A DNA stretch of 64,000 nucleotides from positions 124,001 through 188,000 of the forward strand of contig NZ_WLVL01000037.1 of assembly GCF_009707125.1 (NCBI RefSeq), in the 5' to 3' direction. A program made the position numbers and the translations under genes. Origin of the DNA: Arsenicicoccus cauae (GTDB lineage Bacteria; Actinomycetota; Actinomycetes; Actinomycetales; Dermatophilaceae). Every line of letters begins with the position of its first letter. Position 1 is the first letter of the stretch. Positions 18,573 to 27,824 of the stretch are shown piece by piece. The notes under the pieces were generated by a model, which worked only from the letters and a program-made list of their open reading frames with translations, made no database searches and was not told where the DNA came from.

Positions 18573-20101
18573 CGGAAGATCTCCGTCGGCTGCACCGTGT
18601 CGTGGTGGCCCGGGTCCTCGCGCATGAAGTGCTTGCGGCCGCCGAGCAGCCAGGTGGCCCCAGCGAAGACGAGCACGATGGCGACGGCCACGGGGGCGTA
18701 GTTGAAGGTGTCGATGGTCACCGGCGAGGCGGGCGGCAGCATGAAGAGCACCACGATGAACGCCACCCAGCCGACCGCCACCCACCCGATGAGGGCGCTC
18801 CAGCGGCCGAGGTTCCACCTGCCGGGGACGAAGTCCGGGTTGATGCGCCGCAGCAGGACGGGCGTGACGTAGGCGATGTAGAGCCCGATCACGGCGATGG
18901 AGGTGACCGCGAGGTAGGCCGTGGTGGAGACCAACGAGGGGCTGGTCAGCACGATCGCCATGGCCGTCACGAGCCAGATCGAGTTGGTCGGGGTGCCGGT
19001 GCGCGGGTTGACCCTGGACCACCACCGGGACCCCGGGAGCGCGTTGTCACGGCTGAAGGCGAAGGACATTCGCGAGGCGGAGGTCACGCACGCCATACCG
19101 CAGAAGAACTGGGCCACCGCGCAGATCAAGACCAGCATCAGGCCGACCGCGTGCCCCGTGGCGTCGATGAAGATCTGGGCCGGTGGCAGGCCGATCTCCG
19201 TGCCGACCGCCTTGTCGTAGTCCTGGATCGCCGAGGTCACCGCGAGGAGCAGGATCCAGCCGGCGACGAGGGAGACCAGGACGGAGTTGACGATGCCCTT
19301 GGGGGCGTTGACGGAGGCGTTGCGCGTCTCCTCCGCGACGTGCGCGGAGGCATCGAAGCCGGTGAAGGTGTATTGGGCCATCAGCAGACCGATGAGGAAG
19401 ACGTAGAGGGGGTTGCCCCAGCCGGTGTTGTTGACGAAGTGGGTGAGCGTCCAGCCCGGCGACTGGTGGTGGTCCGGCACCAGGGCGAGGACGACGAAGA
19501 TCACCGCGGCGCCGGCGAGGTGCCACCAGGCGGAGACCGCCGAGAGGATCTGGACCAGCCCGACCCCGAAGGCGTTGAGCAGGCCGTGGAGCAGCAGGAT
19601 GACGCAGAAGCAGACGAAGGTCGTGAGCGGCGTGACGTCGACGCCGATCGTGAGGTCCAGGAAGGCCATCCACGTCGTGGCGGCCCCGAAGTCGACGGCG
19701 GCCGTGACGGCGACCTCGCCCAGGAAGTTGAACCAGCCCACCACCCAGGCCCACTCGCGCTTGTGCGTCCGCGCCAGCCGACCGGCCCAGAAGTAGAGCC
19801 CGCCCGCGGTCGGGTAGACCGAGCAGACCTCGGCCATGGCCAGGGCGACGCACATGACGAAGACGCCCACCAGCGGCCACCCGAGCGAGATCGCCACGGG
19901 GCCACCGGCATTCATGGCGATGCCGAAGGACGTGATGCAGCCGGACAGGATGGAGATGATCGAGAACGACACCGCGAAGTTGCTGAAGCCGGACATCGTC
20001 CGGTTGAGCTCCTGCTTGTAGCCCAGGGCCGCGAGCTGCGCGGCGTCGTCCTCGCTGTAGTCGGTGTCGTCCCGGCGGGCGAACAGTCGTCGAGCAGCCA
20101 C
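18569..20101 (-). CDS. APC-family amino acid/amine permease
   Basis: A 510-residue transporter with about 12 hydrophobic helices. The N-terminal GYKQELNRTMSGFSNFAVSF segment and the SCITSFGIAMNAGGP-type first helix are typical of the amino acid/choline/GABA permease branch (BAT1/Uga4-like) of the APC superfamily. FTGFDASAHVAEETRNA is the conserved loop after helix 6. As first gene of the operon it is the likely importer of the amine degraded by the downstream enzymes. The start is a GTG at 20101 with an AGAAGGGAT-type ribosome binding site. Confidence 0.9.
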   Translation of the reverse strand: MAARRLFARRDDTDYSEDDAAQLAALGYKQELNRTMSGFSNFAVSFSIISILSGCITSFGIAMNAGGPVAISLGWPLVGVFVMCVALAMAEVCSVYPTAGGLYFWAGRLARTHKREWAWVVGWFNFLGEVAVTAAVDFGAATTWMAFLDLTIGVDVTPLTTFVCFCVILLLHGLLNAFGVGLVQILSAVSAWWHLAGAAVIFVVLALVPDHHQSPGWTLTHFVNNTGWGNPLYVFLIGLLMAQYTFTGFDASAHVAEETRNASVNAPKGIVNSVLVSLVAGWILLLAVTSAIQDYDKAVGTEIGLPPAQIFIDATGHAVGLMLVLICAVAQFFCGMACVTSASRMSFAFSRDNALPGSRWWSRVNPRTGTPTNSIWLVTAMAIVLTSPSLVSTTAYLAVTSIAVIGLYIAYVTPVLLRRINPDFVPGRWNLGRWSALIGWVAVGWVAFIVVLFMLPPASPVTIDTFNYAPVAVAIVLVFAGATWLLGGRKHFMREDPGHHDTVQPTEIFR

Positions 20102-20182
20102 GGGGCATCCCTTCTGGCTCAGGGGACCTCGCCCTGAGGGGCGGGTGGACCCAGTGAACCGGATGCCCCGGGCCGCGTCAAT

Positions 20183-20198
20183 GGTCTGGTGTCAAACC
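20183..20198. promoter_or_regulatory. Candidate operator of the permease-led operon
   Basis: An inverted repeat GGTCTG-N4-CAAACC (5 of 6 bases match) lies about 85 nt upstream of the permease start. A TTGACA sequence on the minus strand (20190-20195) overlaps it and could be a -35 box. Such GGT...ACC half-sites are usual for FadR-type GntR regulators, and the operon encodes one. No convincing -10 box was found at the right spacing. Confidence 0.35.
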
Positions 20199-20223
20199 TT
20201 TTGTGGCGACCTCCGCCGAGGGC

Positions 20224-21327
20224 TCAGACCAGTCGGGTCATCCAGCCGTGGGGGTCCTCGGCGCGGCCGTACTGGATGTCCAGGAGCTGGTTGCGGATGG
20301 ACAGGGCGACCTTGTCGTCGGTGGCGGCTGTGCGGTGGTTGACCGAACCGCCGTTCCAGCGCAGCTCGCCGACGGGCGTGATGACGGCGGCCGTGCCGCA
20401 GGCGAAGACCTCGGCCAGCTCACCGGACTCGGCGGCGTCCTTCCACTCCTGGATCGGGATGCGGCGCTCTTCGGGGGTCAGGCCGAGCTCCGTGGCGAGC
20501 CGCAGGATGGAGCTGCGGGTGACGCCCTCAAGGATCGAGCCGGTGAGCTCCGGCGTCACGAGGCGCCCGTCGCGGTAGACGAGGAAGAGGTTCATGCCGC
20601 CGAGCTCCTCGATGTACTCGTGCGTCTCGGAGTCGAGGAAGACCGCCTGGTCGCAGCCGTTCTCGATGCCCTCGAGCTGGCCGGCGAGGCTGGAGGCGTA
20701 GTTGCCCCCGCACTTGGCGGCGCCCGTGCCGCCGGCGCCGGCCCGGGCGTAGTCGGTGGAGATCCACAGCGTGACCGGCTCCAGGCCGCCGGAGAAGTAC
20801 GCGCCCGCGGGGGACGCGATCACGGCATACGTGACCTCCCGGGCGGGGCGCACCCCGAGGAAGGGCTCCGAGGCGAACATGAAGGGACGCAGGTAGAGCG
20901 AGGTCTCCCCGGACCCGGCGGCCGGCACCCAGACCTCGTCGGCGGAGACGAGCGCGCGGACCGACTCGAGGAAGTCCTCGGCGGGCAGCTCGGGCAGCGC
21001 GAGGCGGCGCGCGCTGCGCTGCATGCGCTCGGCGTTGGCCTCGGGACGGAAGCTCCAGACCGAGCCGTCCGCGTGGCGGAAGGCCTTGAGCCCCTCGAAG
21101 ACCTCCTGGCCGTAGTGCAGGACGGCCGCGGCGGGGTCGAGCTGGAAGGGGCCGTAGGGGCGGACCGCGTCGTCGTGCCAGCCGGCGTCGGCGGTCCACG
21201 TCGCCACGGCCATGTGGTCGGTGAAGGTCTTGCCGAAGCCGGGGTTGGCGAGGATCTGCTCGCGGTCGGCGTCGGGCACCGGGGTGGTGGTGCGGTCCAG
21301 CGGGAAGGACAGGGACGGCGTCGTCAT
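20224..21327 (-). CDS. ilvE: Branched-chain amino acid aminotransferase
   Basis: A 367-residue fold-type IV PLP enzyme catalysing the last step of Val, Leu and Ile synthesis. The PLP lysine lies in GGTGAAKCGGNYASSL. YGQEVFEGLKAFRHADG and YLRPFMFASEPFLGVRPA are typical of the actinobacterial/eukaryotic-type IlvE. The C-terminal EVFACGTAAVITPVG motif is also present. The length matches the family. It lies downstream of leuB on the same strand with a hairpin between them. Confidence 0.96.
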   Translation of the reverse strand: MTTPSLSFPLDRTTTPVPDADREQILANPGFGKTFTDHMAVATWTADAGWHDDAVRPYGPFQLDPAAAVLHYGQEVFEGLKAFRHADGSVWSFRPEANAERMQRSARRLALPELPAEDFLESVRALVSADEVWVPAAGSGETSLYLRPFMFASEPFLGVRPAREVTYAVIASPAGAYFSGGLEPVTLWISTDYARAGAGGTGAAKCGGNYASSLAGQLEGIENGCDQAVFLDSETHEYIEELGGMNLFLVYRDGRLVTPELTGSILEGVTRSSILRLATELGLTPEERRIPIQEWKDAAESGELAEVFACGTAAVITPVGELRWNGGSVNHRTAATDDKVALSIRNQLLDIQYGRAEDPHGWMTRLV

Positions 21328-21408
21328 GGGGTGCTCCTTGTCGCACGGTTTTCGCCTCGAAGGCTACCGCGCCATCGATCGTCGGGATCCACCAGAGGGG
21401 GACGTATC

Positions 21409-21445
21409 GACCTGGCCTGCGGACCCCGGCGGACGGGCCAGGGTC
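21409..21445 (-). terminator. Hairpin after leuB
   Basis: GACCTGGCC (21409-21417) pairs with GGCCAGGGTC (21436-21445), with a one-base bulge. It lies just beyond the leuB stop and before ilvE, so it probably ends or attenuates leuB transcription. There is no U-run. Confidence 0.4.
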
Positions 21446-21452
21446 GAGGACG

Positions 21453-22550
21453 TCAGGCCAGGCGCGCGGTGATGGCCTCGCCGACCTGCTGCGTCGATCG
21501 GGGCGTGGAGCCGGGGGTGGAACGCGCCGCCGCGCCGCGCTCGGTGAGGTCTGCCAGCACCGCCGCCTCGACGCGCTCGGCCGCCTGGACCAGGCCGACG
21601 TGGCGCAGCAGCAGCGCGACGGACAGGATCGCGGCGGTCGGGTCGGCCTTGCCCTGCCCGGCGATGTCGGGCGCCGAGCCGTGCACCGGCTCGAACATCG
21701 ACGGGTTGGTGCGGGAGGGGTCGATGTTGCCGCTCGCCGCGAGCCCGATGCCGCCCGAGACCGCGGCGGCCAGGTCGGTCAGGATGTCGCCGAACAGGTT
21801 GTCCGTCACGATCACGTCAAACCGCGCGGGGTCTGTCGTGAGAAAGATCGTGGCCGCGTCGACGTGCAGGTAGTCCACGGTGACCTCGGGGAACTCGGGC
21901 GCGACGGCCTCGACGGTCCGACGCCACAGGTGCCCGGCGTGGACCAGGACGTTGTGCTTGTGGACCAGCGTGAGCTTCCTGCGGGGGCGGGCCTGCGCAC
22001 GGGCGAAGGCGTCGCGCACGACCCGCTCGACGCCGAACGCCGTGTTGACGCTGACCTCCGTGGCGATCTCGTGGGGGGTGCCGACGCGCAGGGCGCCGCC
22101 GTTGCCGACGTACGGCCCCTCGGTGCCCTCGCGCACCACCACGAAGTCGAAGCCGTCGGGCGCGACGCGCGGCAGGTCCAGGGGGCTCTGCGCGCCGGGG
22201 TACAGCGTGGAGGGGCGCAGGTTGACGCAGTGGTCGAGCGCGAAGCGCAGCGGCAGCAGGACGCCACGCTCGAGGACGCCGGAGGGGACGCTGGGGTCAC
22301 CGATCGCGCCGAGCAGGATGGCGTCGTGCCCGCGCAGCGCCTCGAGGTCGGCGTCGGTGAGCGTCTCGCCGGTCGCGTGCCAGCGCTGCGCGCCGAGAGC
22401 GTAGTCCGTGGTGCGGACCTGGACCCCCTCGGCCTGCGTCACCGTCCGCAGGACGCGCAGGCCCTCGGCCACGACCTCGGGGCCGATGCCGTCACCCCCC
22501 ACGACGGCGAGGTCGAGGCTGGTGGGCGCGGCGGTGGGCTGGCTCGTCAT
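21453..22550 (-). CDS. leuB: 3-isopropylmalate dehydrogenase
   Basis: A 365-residue NAD-dependent oxidative decarboxylase of leucine synthesis. [17 protein letters not shown] is the N-terminal signature. [28 protein letters not shown] is the metal and isopropylmalate-binding region, and [18 protein letters not shown] is the C-terminal signature. Catalytic Tyr and Lys candidates lie in [13 protein letters not shown] and LVHKHNVL. The ATG at 22550 fits the actinobacterial LeuB start. Confidence 0.96.
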   Translation of the reverse strand: MTSQPTAAPTSLDLAVVGGDGIGPEVVAEGLRVLRTVTQAEGVQVRTTDYALGAQRWHATGETLTDADLEALRGHDAILLGAIGDPSVPSGVLERGVLLPLRFALDHCVNLRPSTLYPGAQSPLDLPRVAPDGFDFVVVREGTEGPYVGNGGALRVGTPHEIATEVSVNTAFGVERVVRDAFARAQARPRRKLTLVHKHNVLVHAGHLWRRTVEAVAPEFPEVTVDYLHVDAATIFLTTDPARFDVIVTDNLFGDILTDLAAAVSGGIGLAASGNIDPSRTNPSMFEPVHGSAPDIAGQGKADPTAAILSVALLLRHVGLVQAAERVEAAVLADLTERGAAARSTPGSTPRSTQQVGEAITARLA

Positions 22551-22656
22551 AGGCCCGAGGCTAGGCAGCGATCTCACCCAGCGAAACGGCGTCTCAGGAT
22601 CTGTCGTGCGGCGCCGTCTGCCCGGCCCATGGCGGCGGCCCGGTCGGCACGGTGCC

Positions 22657-24453
22657 TCAGCGCGCGACCTCCCGGTGGGTCGGGTCGACCCTGCGGGTCC
22701 AGCCTCGCGCGTCCAGGTGCTCGAGGAGCGGTATGACGACCCGCCGCGTCGTGCCGAGTGCCTGCCGCGCGGCACTCGTGGTGAAGGGCTGGTCCAGGGC
22801 CGCCAGCTCGCGCATCGCCAGCGCCGGCCCGCGGGGCAGCAGCACGATGTCGTCGACGAGCCGCACGAGGCGCCCGGCGGTCTCGGCGGCGGCCAGCTCG
22901 CGCGCTCCCAGCCCCCAGGCGTCGAGCTGGCCCCGCTCGGGCGCGGCGAAGGGGTGCTCGGACAGCTGCCGCTCGAGAGCCTGCAGCCCCGGCTCGGCGG
23001 CGCCGAGGCTGGGCCGCACGCCGGGGCGCGAGACCTTGCCCTCGCCGACCTCGAGCCCCGCGTCGCGAGCGGCGGCGGTGAGCGTTGCGACGTCCGGGGC
23101 ACCGGTGAGGCGCCGCGCCTCCTCCAGGCGCAGCCAGGGGTCCAAGGGGACCTCTGCGATGCGGCGGTGGACCGCGGCGAGCAGCTCGGACTGCCAATGC
23201 TGCCAGGCGGACTCGCTCACCAGCCACTCCCCCACGTGCCGGACGCCCAGGACGTCCGCGAGGAGGTCCTGGGGCGGCACGCCGAGGACCGCGAGGTCAC
23301 GGGGGCGCATGGCGCCTCGACGCTCGACCTCGCGGGCGATGTCGACCCGGCGCGGGCCCGAGGGGCCGAGCGGCTCGGTCGACGCGAGGTCTCCCGCGCG
23401 CCTGGCCGCGGCGCCGCGTCGTCGCAGCGCGGGCGGGTCGACGTCGAGGACGGTGGCGCCAGCCAGCACCGCGCGACGACCGGGGTCGCGCAGGATGAGG
23501 CGGTCCCCCGCCTGCAGCGGGAGGGGCTCGGGCAGGCGCAGCCGGACGAACCCGTCACCGAGGGGCCGGACCCGCGCCGTCCAGGATCCCGATCCGACGT
23601 GGGCGGTCAGCTCGCCCGGCAGGTCGGCGGCCACGCAGCCGTGCAGGGAGGCGTCGACCTCACGCGTCCAGTGCCAGGCGTGCGGGGTGACGAGCACGTC
23701 GCCGCGGCCCACCGCGTCGACCGGCGTGGACCGCAGGTTGACCGCGACCCGCGCCCGCGCCGGGACCGCGTCGTGGTCCTCGCCGAGCGACTGCAGCCCC
23801 CGCACCCGCACCGGGCGACGACCCAGCTCCAGGGCGTCCCCCACCCGCAACGAGCCCTCACCGAGGGTGCCCGTGACCACCGTGCCCGCGCCCGGGATGG
23901 TGAAGGACCGGTCGACCCACAGCCGCACCCGTGCCCCGTGGTCCGGCTCGGGCAGGCGGGCCACGAGACGCCGCAAGGCGGAGCGCAGCTCGTCGATGCC
24001 CTCGCCCGTCTCGGCGGACACCGCCAGGGCCTCGCACGCCCCCAGGCTCGAGCGGGCCACGCGCTCCCGGGCCTGGGCGAGCGCGGGCGCGGGGTCGGCC
24101 AGGTCGCTGCGGGCCACCACGAGGACACCGTGCCGCAGGCCGAGGGCGTTCACCGCCTCGAGGTGCTCCTCGCTCTGCTCGCGCCAGCCCTCGTCGGCCG
24201 CGACCACGACGAGCACCGCCGGGGCCGGACCCAGCCCCGCGAGCATGTTGCCGATGAAGCGCTCGTGCCCGGGCACGTCGACGAACGCGACCCGCTCCCC
24301 CGAGTCGAGCGAGGTCCAGGCAAAACCGAGGTCGATCGTCATCCCCCGGCGTCGTTCCTCGGCCCAGCGATCGGGCTCCATGCCCGTGAGCCGTCGCACG
24401 AGGCGGGACTTGCCGTGGTCGACGTGCCCGGCGGTGGCGACGATGTGCATCAT
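22657..24453 (-). CDS. selB: Selenocysteine-specific elongation factor
   Basis: A 598-residue translation factor that delivers selenocysteinyl-tRNA to ribosomes stalled at a UGA followed by a SECIS hairpin. The GTPase domain shows AGHVDHGKS (residues 8-16), [17 protein letters not shown] (59-66), and VARSD in the position of the base-recognition motif. EF-Tu-like beta domains follow, and from about residue 370 there are repeated winged-helix domains (for example [20 protein letters not shown]) that bind mRNA. The tandem ATG-ATG start at 24453 overlaps the selA stop (ATGA). Upstream in-frame ATGs only add antisense-of-selA sequence and are rejected. Confidence 0.95.
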   Translation of the reverse strand: MMHIVATAGHVDHGKSRLVRRLTGMEPDRWAEERRRGMTIDLGFAWTSLDSGERVAFVDVPGHERFIGNMLAGLGPAPAVLVVVAADEGWREQSEEHLEAVNALGLRHGVLVVARSDLADPAPALAQARERVARSSLGACEALAVSAETGEGIDELRSALRRLVARLPEPDHGARVRLWVDRSFTIPGAGTVVTGTLGEGSLRVGDALELGRRPVRVRGLQSLGEDHDAVPARARVAVNLRSTPVDAVGRGDVLVTPHAWHWTREVDASLHGCVAADLPGELTAHVGSGSWTARVRPLGDGFVRLRLPEPLPLQAGDRLILRDPGRRAVLAGATVLDVDPPALRRRGAAARRAGDLASTEPLGPSGPRRVDIAREVERRGAMRPRDLAVLGVPPQDLLADVLGVRHVGEWLVSESAWQHWQSELLAAVHRRIAEVPLDPWLRLEEARRLTGAPDVATLTAAARDAGLEVGEGKVSRPGVRPSLGAAEPGLQALERQLSEHPFAAPERGQLDAWGLGARELAAAETAGRLVRLVDDIVLLPRGPALAMRELAALDQPFTTSAARQALGTTRRVVIPLLEHLDARGWTRRVDPTHREVAR

Positions 24454-25775
24454 GCGCCGCTCGACCCCCCGGCGTCGGCCAGGTGGTCGCGCGCCGCCAG
24501 GACCGCCGCGGTCACCTCGTCCAGTCGCTCCGTCGGCAGGCAGCGCACGTCGAGCAGCGTGCGTCCGCCCTCCACCCGGGCGACCACGGCGGGGCTGCCG
24601 AGCCGCAGTCGCTCGGCATACGGCTCGGGCAGGACGACGGCCCACCCGGGCAGGTCCAGCCCCGGCGCCGATCCCCCACCCACCCGGCCGACCGAGGGCA
24701 CGACCGGGGCCGCCAGCCGACGGCCGAGGTCCTCGGCACGCGTGCGCAGCTCGCCCTCCGGGACGTGGACGGCCTCGTAGGTCGGCGTCGTCGCCGACCC
24801 GAGCGTGGCGGCCAGCGCGGCCAGCGTGAGCTTGTCGGCGCGGAAGGCGCGCTGCAGCGGATGCCGGCGCACGCGCTCCACCTCGTCGGCCGCGCCGAGG
24901 ACGATGCCGGCCTGAGGACCGCCGAGGAGCTTGTCCCCGCTGCACGTGACGAGGGTGGCCCCCGCGCGCAGGGCAGTGTCGGCGTCGGGCTCGTCGGGGA
25001 GCAGGGCGTCGGGCTGCAGCAGGCCGCTGCCGATGTCGACCACCAGGGACAGCCCGGTGTCGCGAGACAACCCGGCCAGCTCGGCCACCGTCGCCTCGCT
25101 CGTGAAGCCCTCGACCCGGAAGTTGCTCGGGTGGACCTTGAGGATCGCGGCGGTCCGCTCCGTGACGGCGCCGGCGTAGTCCGCGAGCCGCGTGCGGTTG
25201 GTCGTGCCGACCTCGCGCAGCCGCACGCCGGTGGACTCGATGAGGTCGGGGAGCCGGAAGCCGTCACCGATCTCGACCATCTCGCCGCGGCTGACCAGCA
25301 CCTCCCGCCCCTGGGCCAGCGTGGTGAGCACGAGGCTGAGCGCGGCGGCGCCGTTGTTGACGACGAGGGCACCACCGGCGGCCGGCACCGCGCGGCCGAG
25401 GGCGTCCAGGGCGCGGCGACCGCGGCGCGCGCGCACGCCGGTGACGAGGTCGAGCTCGACGTCCGTGCACCCGGCCGAGGCCACCAGCGCCTCGACGGCG
25501 GCGGGAGCCAGCTGAGCCCGGCCGAGGTTGGTGTGCAGGACCACCCCGGTCGCGTTGAGGACCTGGGTATGCCGGACGCGCCGCCGCAGGTCGTCGCGCA
25601 CCGCCGCCACGACGTCCTCCGGGGCGAGGTCGCCACGACGGACCTGGTCCTGCACCTCGCGCACCACGTCCCGGACCCGGTCGCGCCCCAGCGAGGACTG
25701 CAGGTCGGCGAGCAGCGGGTCGGCCAGCACGGCATCGGTGCGGGGCACCCGGCGGCGCGGGTCGGTGGTGGCCAT
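24450..25775 (-). CDS. selA: L-seryl-tRNA(Sec) selenium transferase
   Basis: A 441-residue PLP enzyme converting seryl-tRNA(Sec) to selenocysteinyl-tRNA(Sec) with selenophosphate. The N-terminal tRNA-binding region is followed by VLNATGVVLHTNLGRAQL, and the PLP lysine Lys282 lies in CSGDKLLGGPQAG, identical to the E. coli motif. VHPSNFRVEGFTSE and RAFRADKLTLAAL are further family signatures. It is slightly shorter than the E. coli enzyme (463). Translation is coupled to selB through an ATGA overlap. Confidence 0.96.
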   Translation of the reverse strand: MATTDPRRRVPRTDAVLADPLLADLQSSLGRDRVRDVVREVQDQVRRGDLAPEDVVAAVRDDLRRRVRHTQVLNATGVVLHTNLGRAQLAPAAVEALVASAGCTDVELDLVTGVRARRGRRALDALGRAVPAAGGALVVNNGAAALSLVLTTLAQGREVLVSRGEMVEIGDGFRLPDLIESTGVRLREVGTTNRTRLADYAGAVTERTAAILKVHPSNFRVEGFTSEATVAELAGLSRDTGLSLVVDIGSGLLQPDALLPDEPDADTALRAGATLVTCSGDKLLGGPQAGIVLGAADEVERVRRHPLQRAFRADKLTLAALAATLGSATTPTYEAVHVPEGELRTRAEDLGRRLAAPVVPSVGRVGGGSAPGLDLPGWAVVLPEPYAERLRLGSPAVVARVEGGRTLLDVRCLPTERLDEVTAAVLAARDHLADAGGSSGA

Positions 25776-25933
25776 GTCTCGACCCTATGCCGCCCGCGCG
25801 TCAGGTGGAGCTCTGGCGGACAGCCCACCAAGTCACTCCGAAAGGGTGACCCGACATTCCTTAGTAATGATCTGATTACGCTCAGCGACCACCATGAGGA
25901 GGTCGGGCAGGAAGGCCGGGATCGGAGGGGCAG

Positions 25934-26806
25934 ATGGACGGGCACGCGACCGCCATCCGCCGTCGCCCGTCGGCCACCCGGCGGGAAGCGCTCGTGGTCC
26001 GGGTGGTCGGGCTGCTCACCGGCACGGCGTGGCTGGCCGGATGCGTGGCCCCCGTGCTGTCGGTCTCGGGCGCCCCGCCCGGGACGACGTCCCCCGCCCC
26101 CGCAGCGCGCACCGTCGCAGGGCGGCCCGTGGACCCGGGCTCACCCACCCCCACGCGGACCGCCCCCGCGGCGCCGCGGCCCCCGGCGCTCCCCCGCCCC
26201 ACCCCCCTGCACACGCCGGCCCCTCCCCCCGCACCCCTGCCGAAGGTGCCGTCGCGCGCGGCGGTGCAGGGATGGTCGTGCGACCAGCTGGTGCAGGCCG
26301 TCAACGGCTCGGCCGCCCGTTGCGCAGAGCCCGGCGACCCGGCCCTGCGCGCCCAGACGGTGGTGGCCGGCGAGTCCACGGTGGGCCTGACGGACGAGCA
26401 CCAGGTCGTCCACGTGGAGCGCGGGATGAGCACCGAGGACACCTACCTCGTGGCCATGCACGAGCGCGGGCACCAGGAGCTGCGCCAACGGTGCGACACC
26501 TGGACCTGCGGCGATGCCCTGGCCCGGGCCATGGGGAGCAGCCGCGGGGCCTGGAACGACGGGCCGTACTTCGCGCGCGTCGTCGAGGCCGGGGCCTCCA
26601 CGTGGGCGCGCTGCCACGGTGCGGACAACCCGCGCTACGGCTACCGGCTCAGCTGCGAGGACCTGGAGGCAGCCTTCGGCGCGGAGGTGTCGGCGCGCAG
26701 GGCCCACGCCCTGGAGGAGCAGGCCTACGACCTGGCCTGGGCCCGCTACCGCGAGGACTACGAGCGCTACCGCCGGGAGTACGACCTCTACGCCGCGCAA
26801 CCGTGA
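25934..26806 (+). CDS. Predicted lipoprotein with an HExxH zinc-protease-like motif
   Basis: A 290-residue exported protein. Arginine-rich N-terminus, hydrophobic helix and lipobox TAWLAGC (cysteine at about residue 36) predict a lipoprotein anchored outside the membrane. A proline-rich linker of about 60 residues follows. The folded C-terminal part begins near WSCDQLVQAVNG and contains AMHERGHQELRQRC, where HERGH fits the zincin motif HExxH; I cannot name a third zinc ligand. Four further cysteines could form disulfides. The start ATG has GGAGGGG 4 nt upstream. I do not recognise the family, and protease activity is an inference from one short motif. Confidence 0.75.
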   Translation: MDGHATAIRRRPSATRREALVVRVVGLLTGTAWLAGCVAPVLSVSGAPPGTTSPAPAARTVAGRPVDPGSPTPTRTAPAAPRPPALPRPTPLHTPAPPPAPLPKVPSRAAVQGWSCDQLVQAVNGSAARCAEPGDPALRAQTVVAGESTVGLTDEHQVVHVERGMSTEDTYLVAMHERGHQELRQRCDTWTCGDALARAMGSSRGAWNDGPYFARVVEAGASTWARCHGADNPRYGYRLSCEDLEAAFGAEVSARRAHALEEQAYDLAWARYREDYERYRREYDLYAAQP

Positions 26807-26885
26807 CCAGAACGCCCGGCATCCATCACGTGACATTCCGTCACCAATACTCACTTTTCGTAGTCTTTTGGGGCAGGGTGTGCGC

Positions 26886-27629
26886 GTGACCCGACACCCC
26901 CGCCGCCGCCGTCCCCTCCGCACCTCCGTCGCCGCCCTCGCCGCGGCCGTCACGGCCGTCGCCCTCGGGCCGGCCTCCCCCGCCTCGCCCGCCCTCCCCT
27001 CCGCCGCCGCCGCGCCACGACCGGTCTACGCCCCCGGCACGTCCGTCAGCCAGCTCCAGTCCACCCAGGTCATGGTCGCGGACCGCACCGCGGGCACCAA
27101 GGGGACCTGGGCCCGCTACTCCTGGAACGGAGCTCGCTGGGTCCGGGTCAACGCCCCCGCGACCGCCGTCTTTGGCCGCGGGGGCGTCGTCCCGAGCGCG
27201 CAACGACGCCAGGGCACCAGCACCACCCCTGCCGGGACCTTCTCGCTCGTGCACGCCTTCGGCGCCGGCAACCCGGGCACCCGCCTGCACTACCGCCGCG
27301 TCACGGGCTGCAGCTGGTGGATCCAGGACCCAGGCCAGCGCGACTACAACCGGTGGCGCGAGTCGTGCTCCGTCCCGGCGTCCGTCGCGCGCTCGTCCGA
27401 GCGGCTGCAGTCCTACGTCGACAGCGGGCTCTACCGCCAGGCCGTCGTGATTCGCTACAACTACACGACCCCCGACCGCCACGGCGCCCATTCCGGCGCC
27501 GGCATCTTCCTGCACTACGCCCGGTCCTACACCGGAGGTTGCGTCGGCATCGACAGCATGTCCGAGCTGACCGCCACGGTGCGGTGGCTGGACCCGGCGC
27601 GCCGTCCGGTCATCGTCGTCAAGGCCTAG
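26886..27629 (+). CDS. Secreted L,D-transpeptidase-like (YkuD-fold, COG3786-type) protein
   Basis: A 247-residue exported protein. A strongly basic start (TRHPRRRRPLR) followed by a hydrophobic Ala-rich segment is a signal peptide. The mature part ends with IFLHYARSYTGGCVGI and WLDPARRPVIVV. This matches the catalytic His...(S/T)xGC pattern of YkuD-fold L,D-transpeptidases, in the TaGCV variant rather than SHGCI. TSTTPAGTFSLVHAFG is the usual upstream strand pair. Such enzymes crosslink or modify peptidoglycan. A GTG at 26886 is used as start. It follows the HExxH lipoprotein gene by 79 nt, which contains GTGACATTCCGTCAC, a perfect 5-bp inverted repeat. Confidence 0.82.
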   Translation: MTRHPRRRRPLRTSVAALAAAVTAVALGPASPASPALPSAAAAPRPVYAPGTSVSQLQSTQVMVADRTAGTKGTWARYSWNGARWVRVNAPATAVFGRGGVVPSAQRRQGTSTTPAGTFSLVHAFGAGNPGTRLHYRRVTGCSWWIQDPGQRDYNRWRESCSVPASVARSSERLQSYVDSGLYRQAVVIRYNYTTPDRHGAHSGAGIFLHYARSYTGGCVGIDSMSELTATVRWLDPARRPVIVVKA

Positions 27630-27668
27630 CCGCCCGGCGGACCACCCATCTCGACGACACCACGAATG

Positions 27669-27764
27669 TGGCGGAGGCGGACGGGAATCGAACCCGCCTG
27701 CGACGGATGCCGCCGCACACCGGTTTTGAAGACCGGGAGGACCACCAGGCACCTGTACGCCTCC
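27669..27764 (-). tRNA. selC: tRNA-Sec (anticodon TCA)
   Basis: A 96-nt tRNA with the special selenocysteine architecture. The long acceptor stem GGAGGCGT... pairs with ...CCGCCTCC, followed by discriminator G and an encoded CCA (27669-27671). The anticodon stem CCGGT/ACCGG holds loop CTTCAAA, so the anticodon is TCA (27727-27729), which reads UGA. A long variable arm (GTGCGGCGGCATCCGTCGC) and a T-arm with GGTTCGATTCC complete it. It faces selD and lies between the L,D-transpeptidase-like gene and the small Rho-N-like gene. Confidence 0.96.
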
Positions 27765-27824
27765 GCGGCAGATCCTACCCGCCGCCAGACCACCTCAGAC
27801 GCACCCTCGGGGTATCGTCGAGCC

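Noticed and set aside
22657-24945. A 762-aa version of SelB starting at 24945
   Set aside because: The extra 164 residues are the antisense-frame reading of selA; the GTPase fold starts at the ATG-ATG at 24453.
25780-25933. c-di-AMP (ydaO) riboswitch before the secreted cell-wall-type genes
   Set aside because: The region is short and none of the conserved blocks of that riboswitch could be found by eye.
26830-26842. CRP-type operator GTGAC-N5-GTCAC before the L,D-transpeptidase-like gene
   Set aside because: The spacing differs from the CRP/GlxR consensus (half-sites one base too far apart), so I note it but do not call it as a site.
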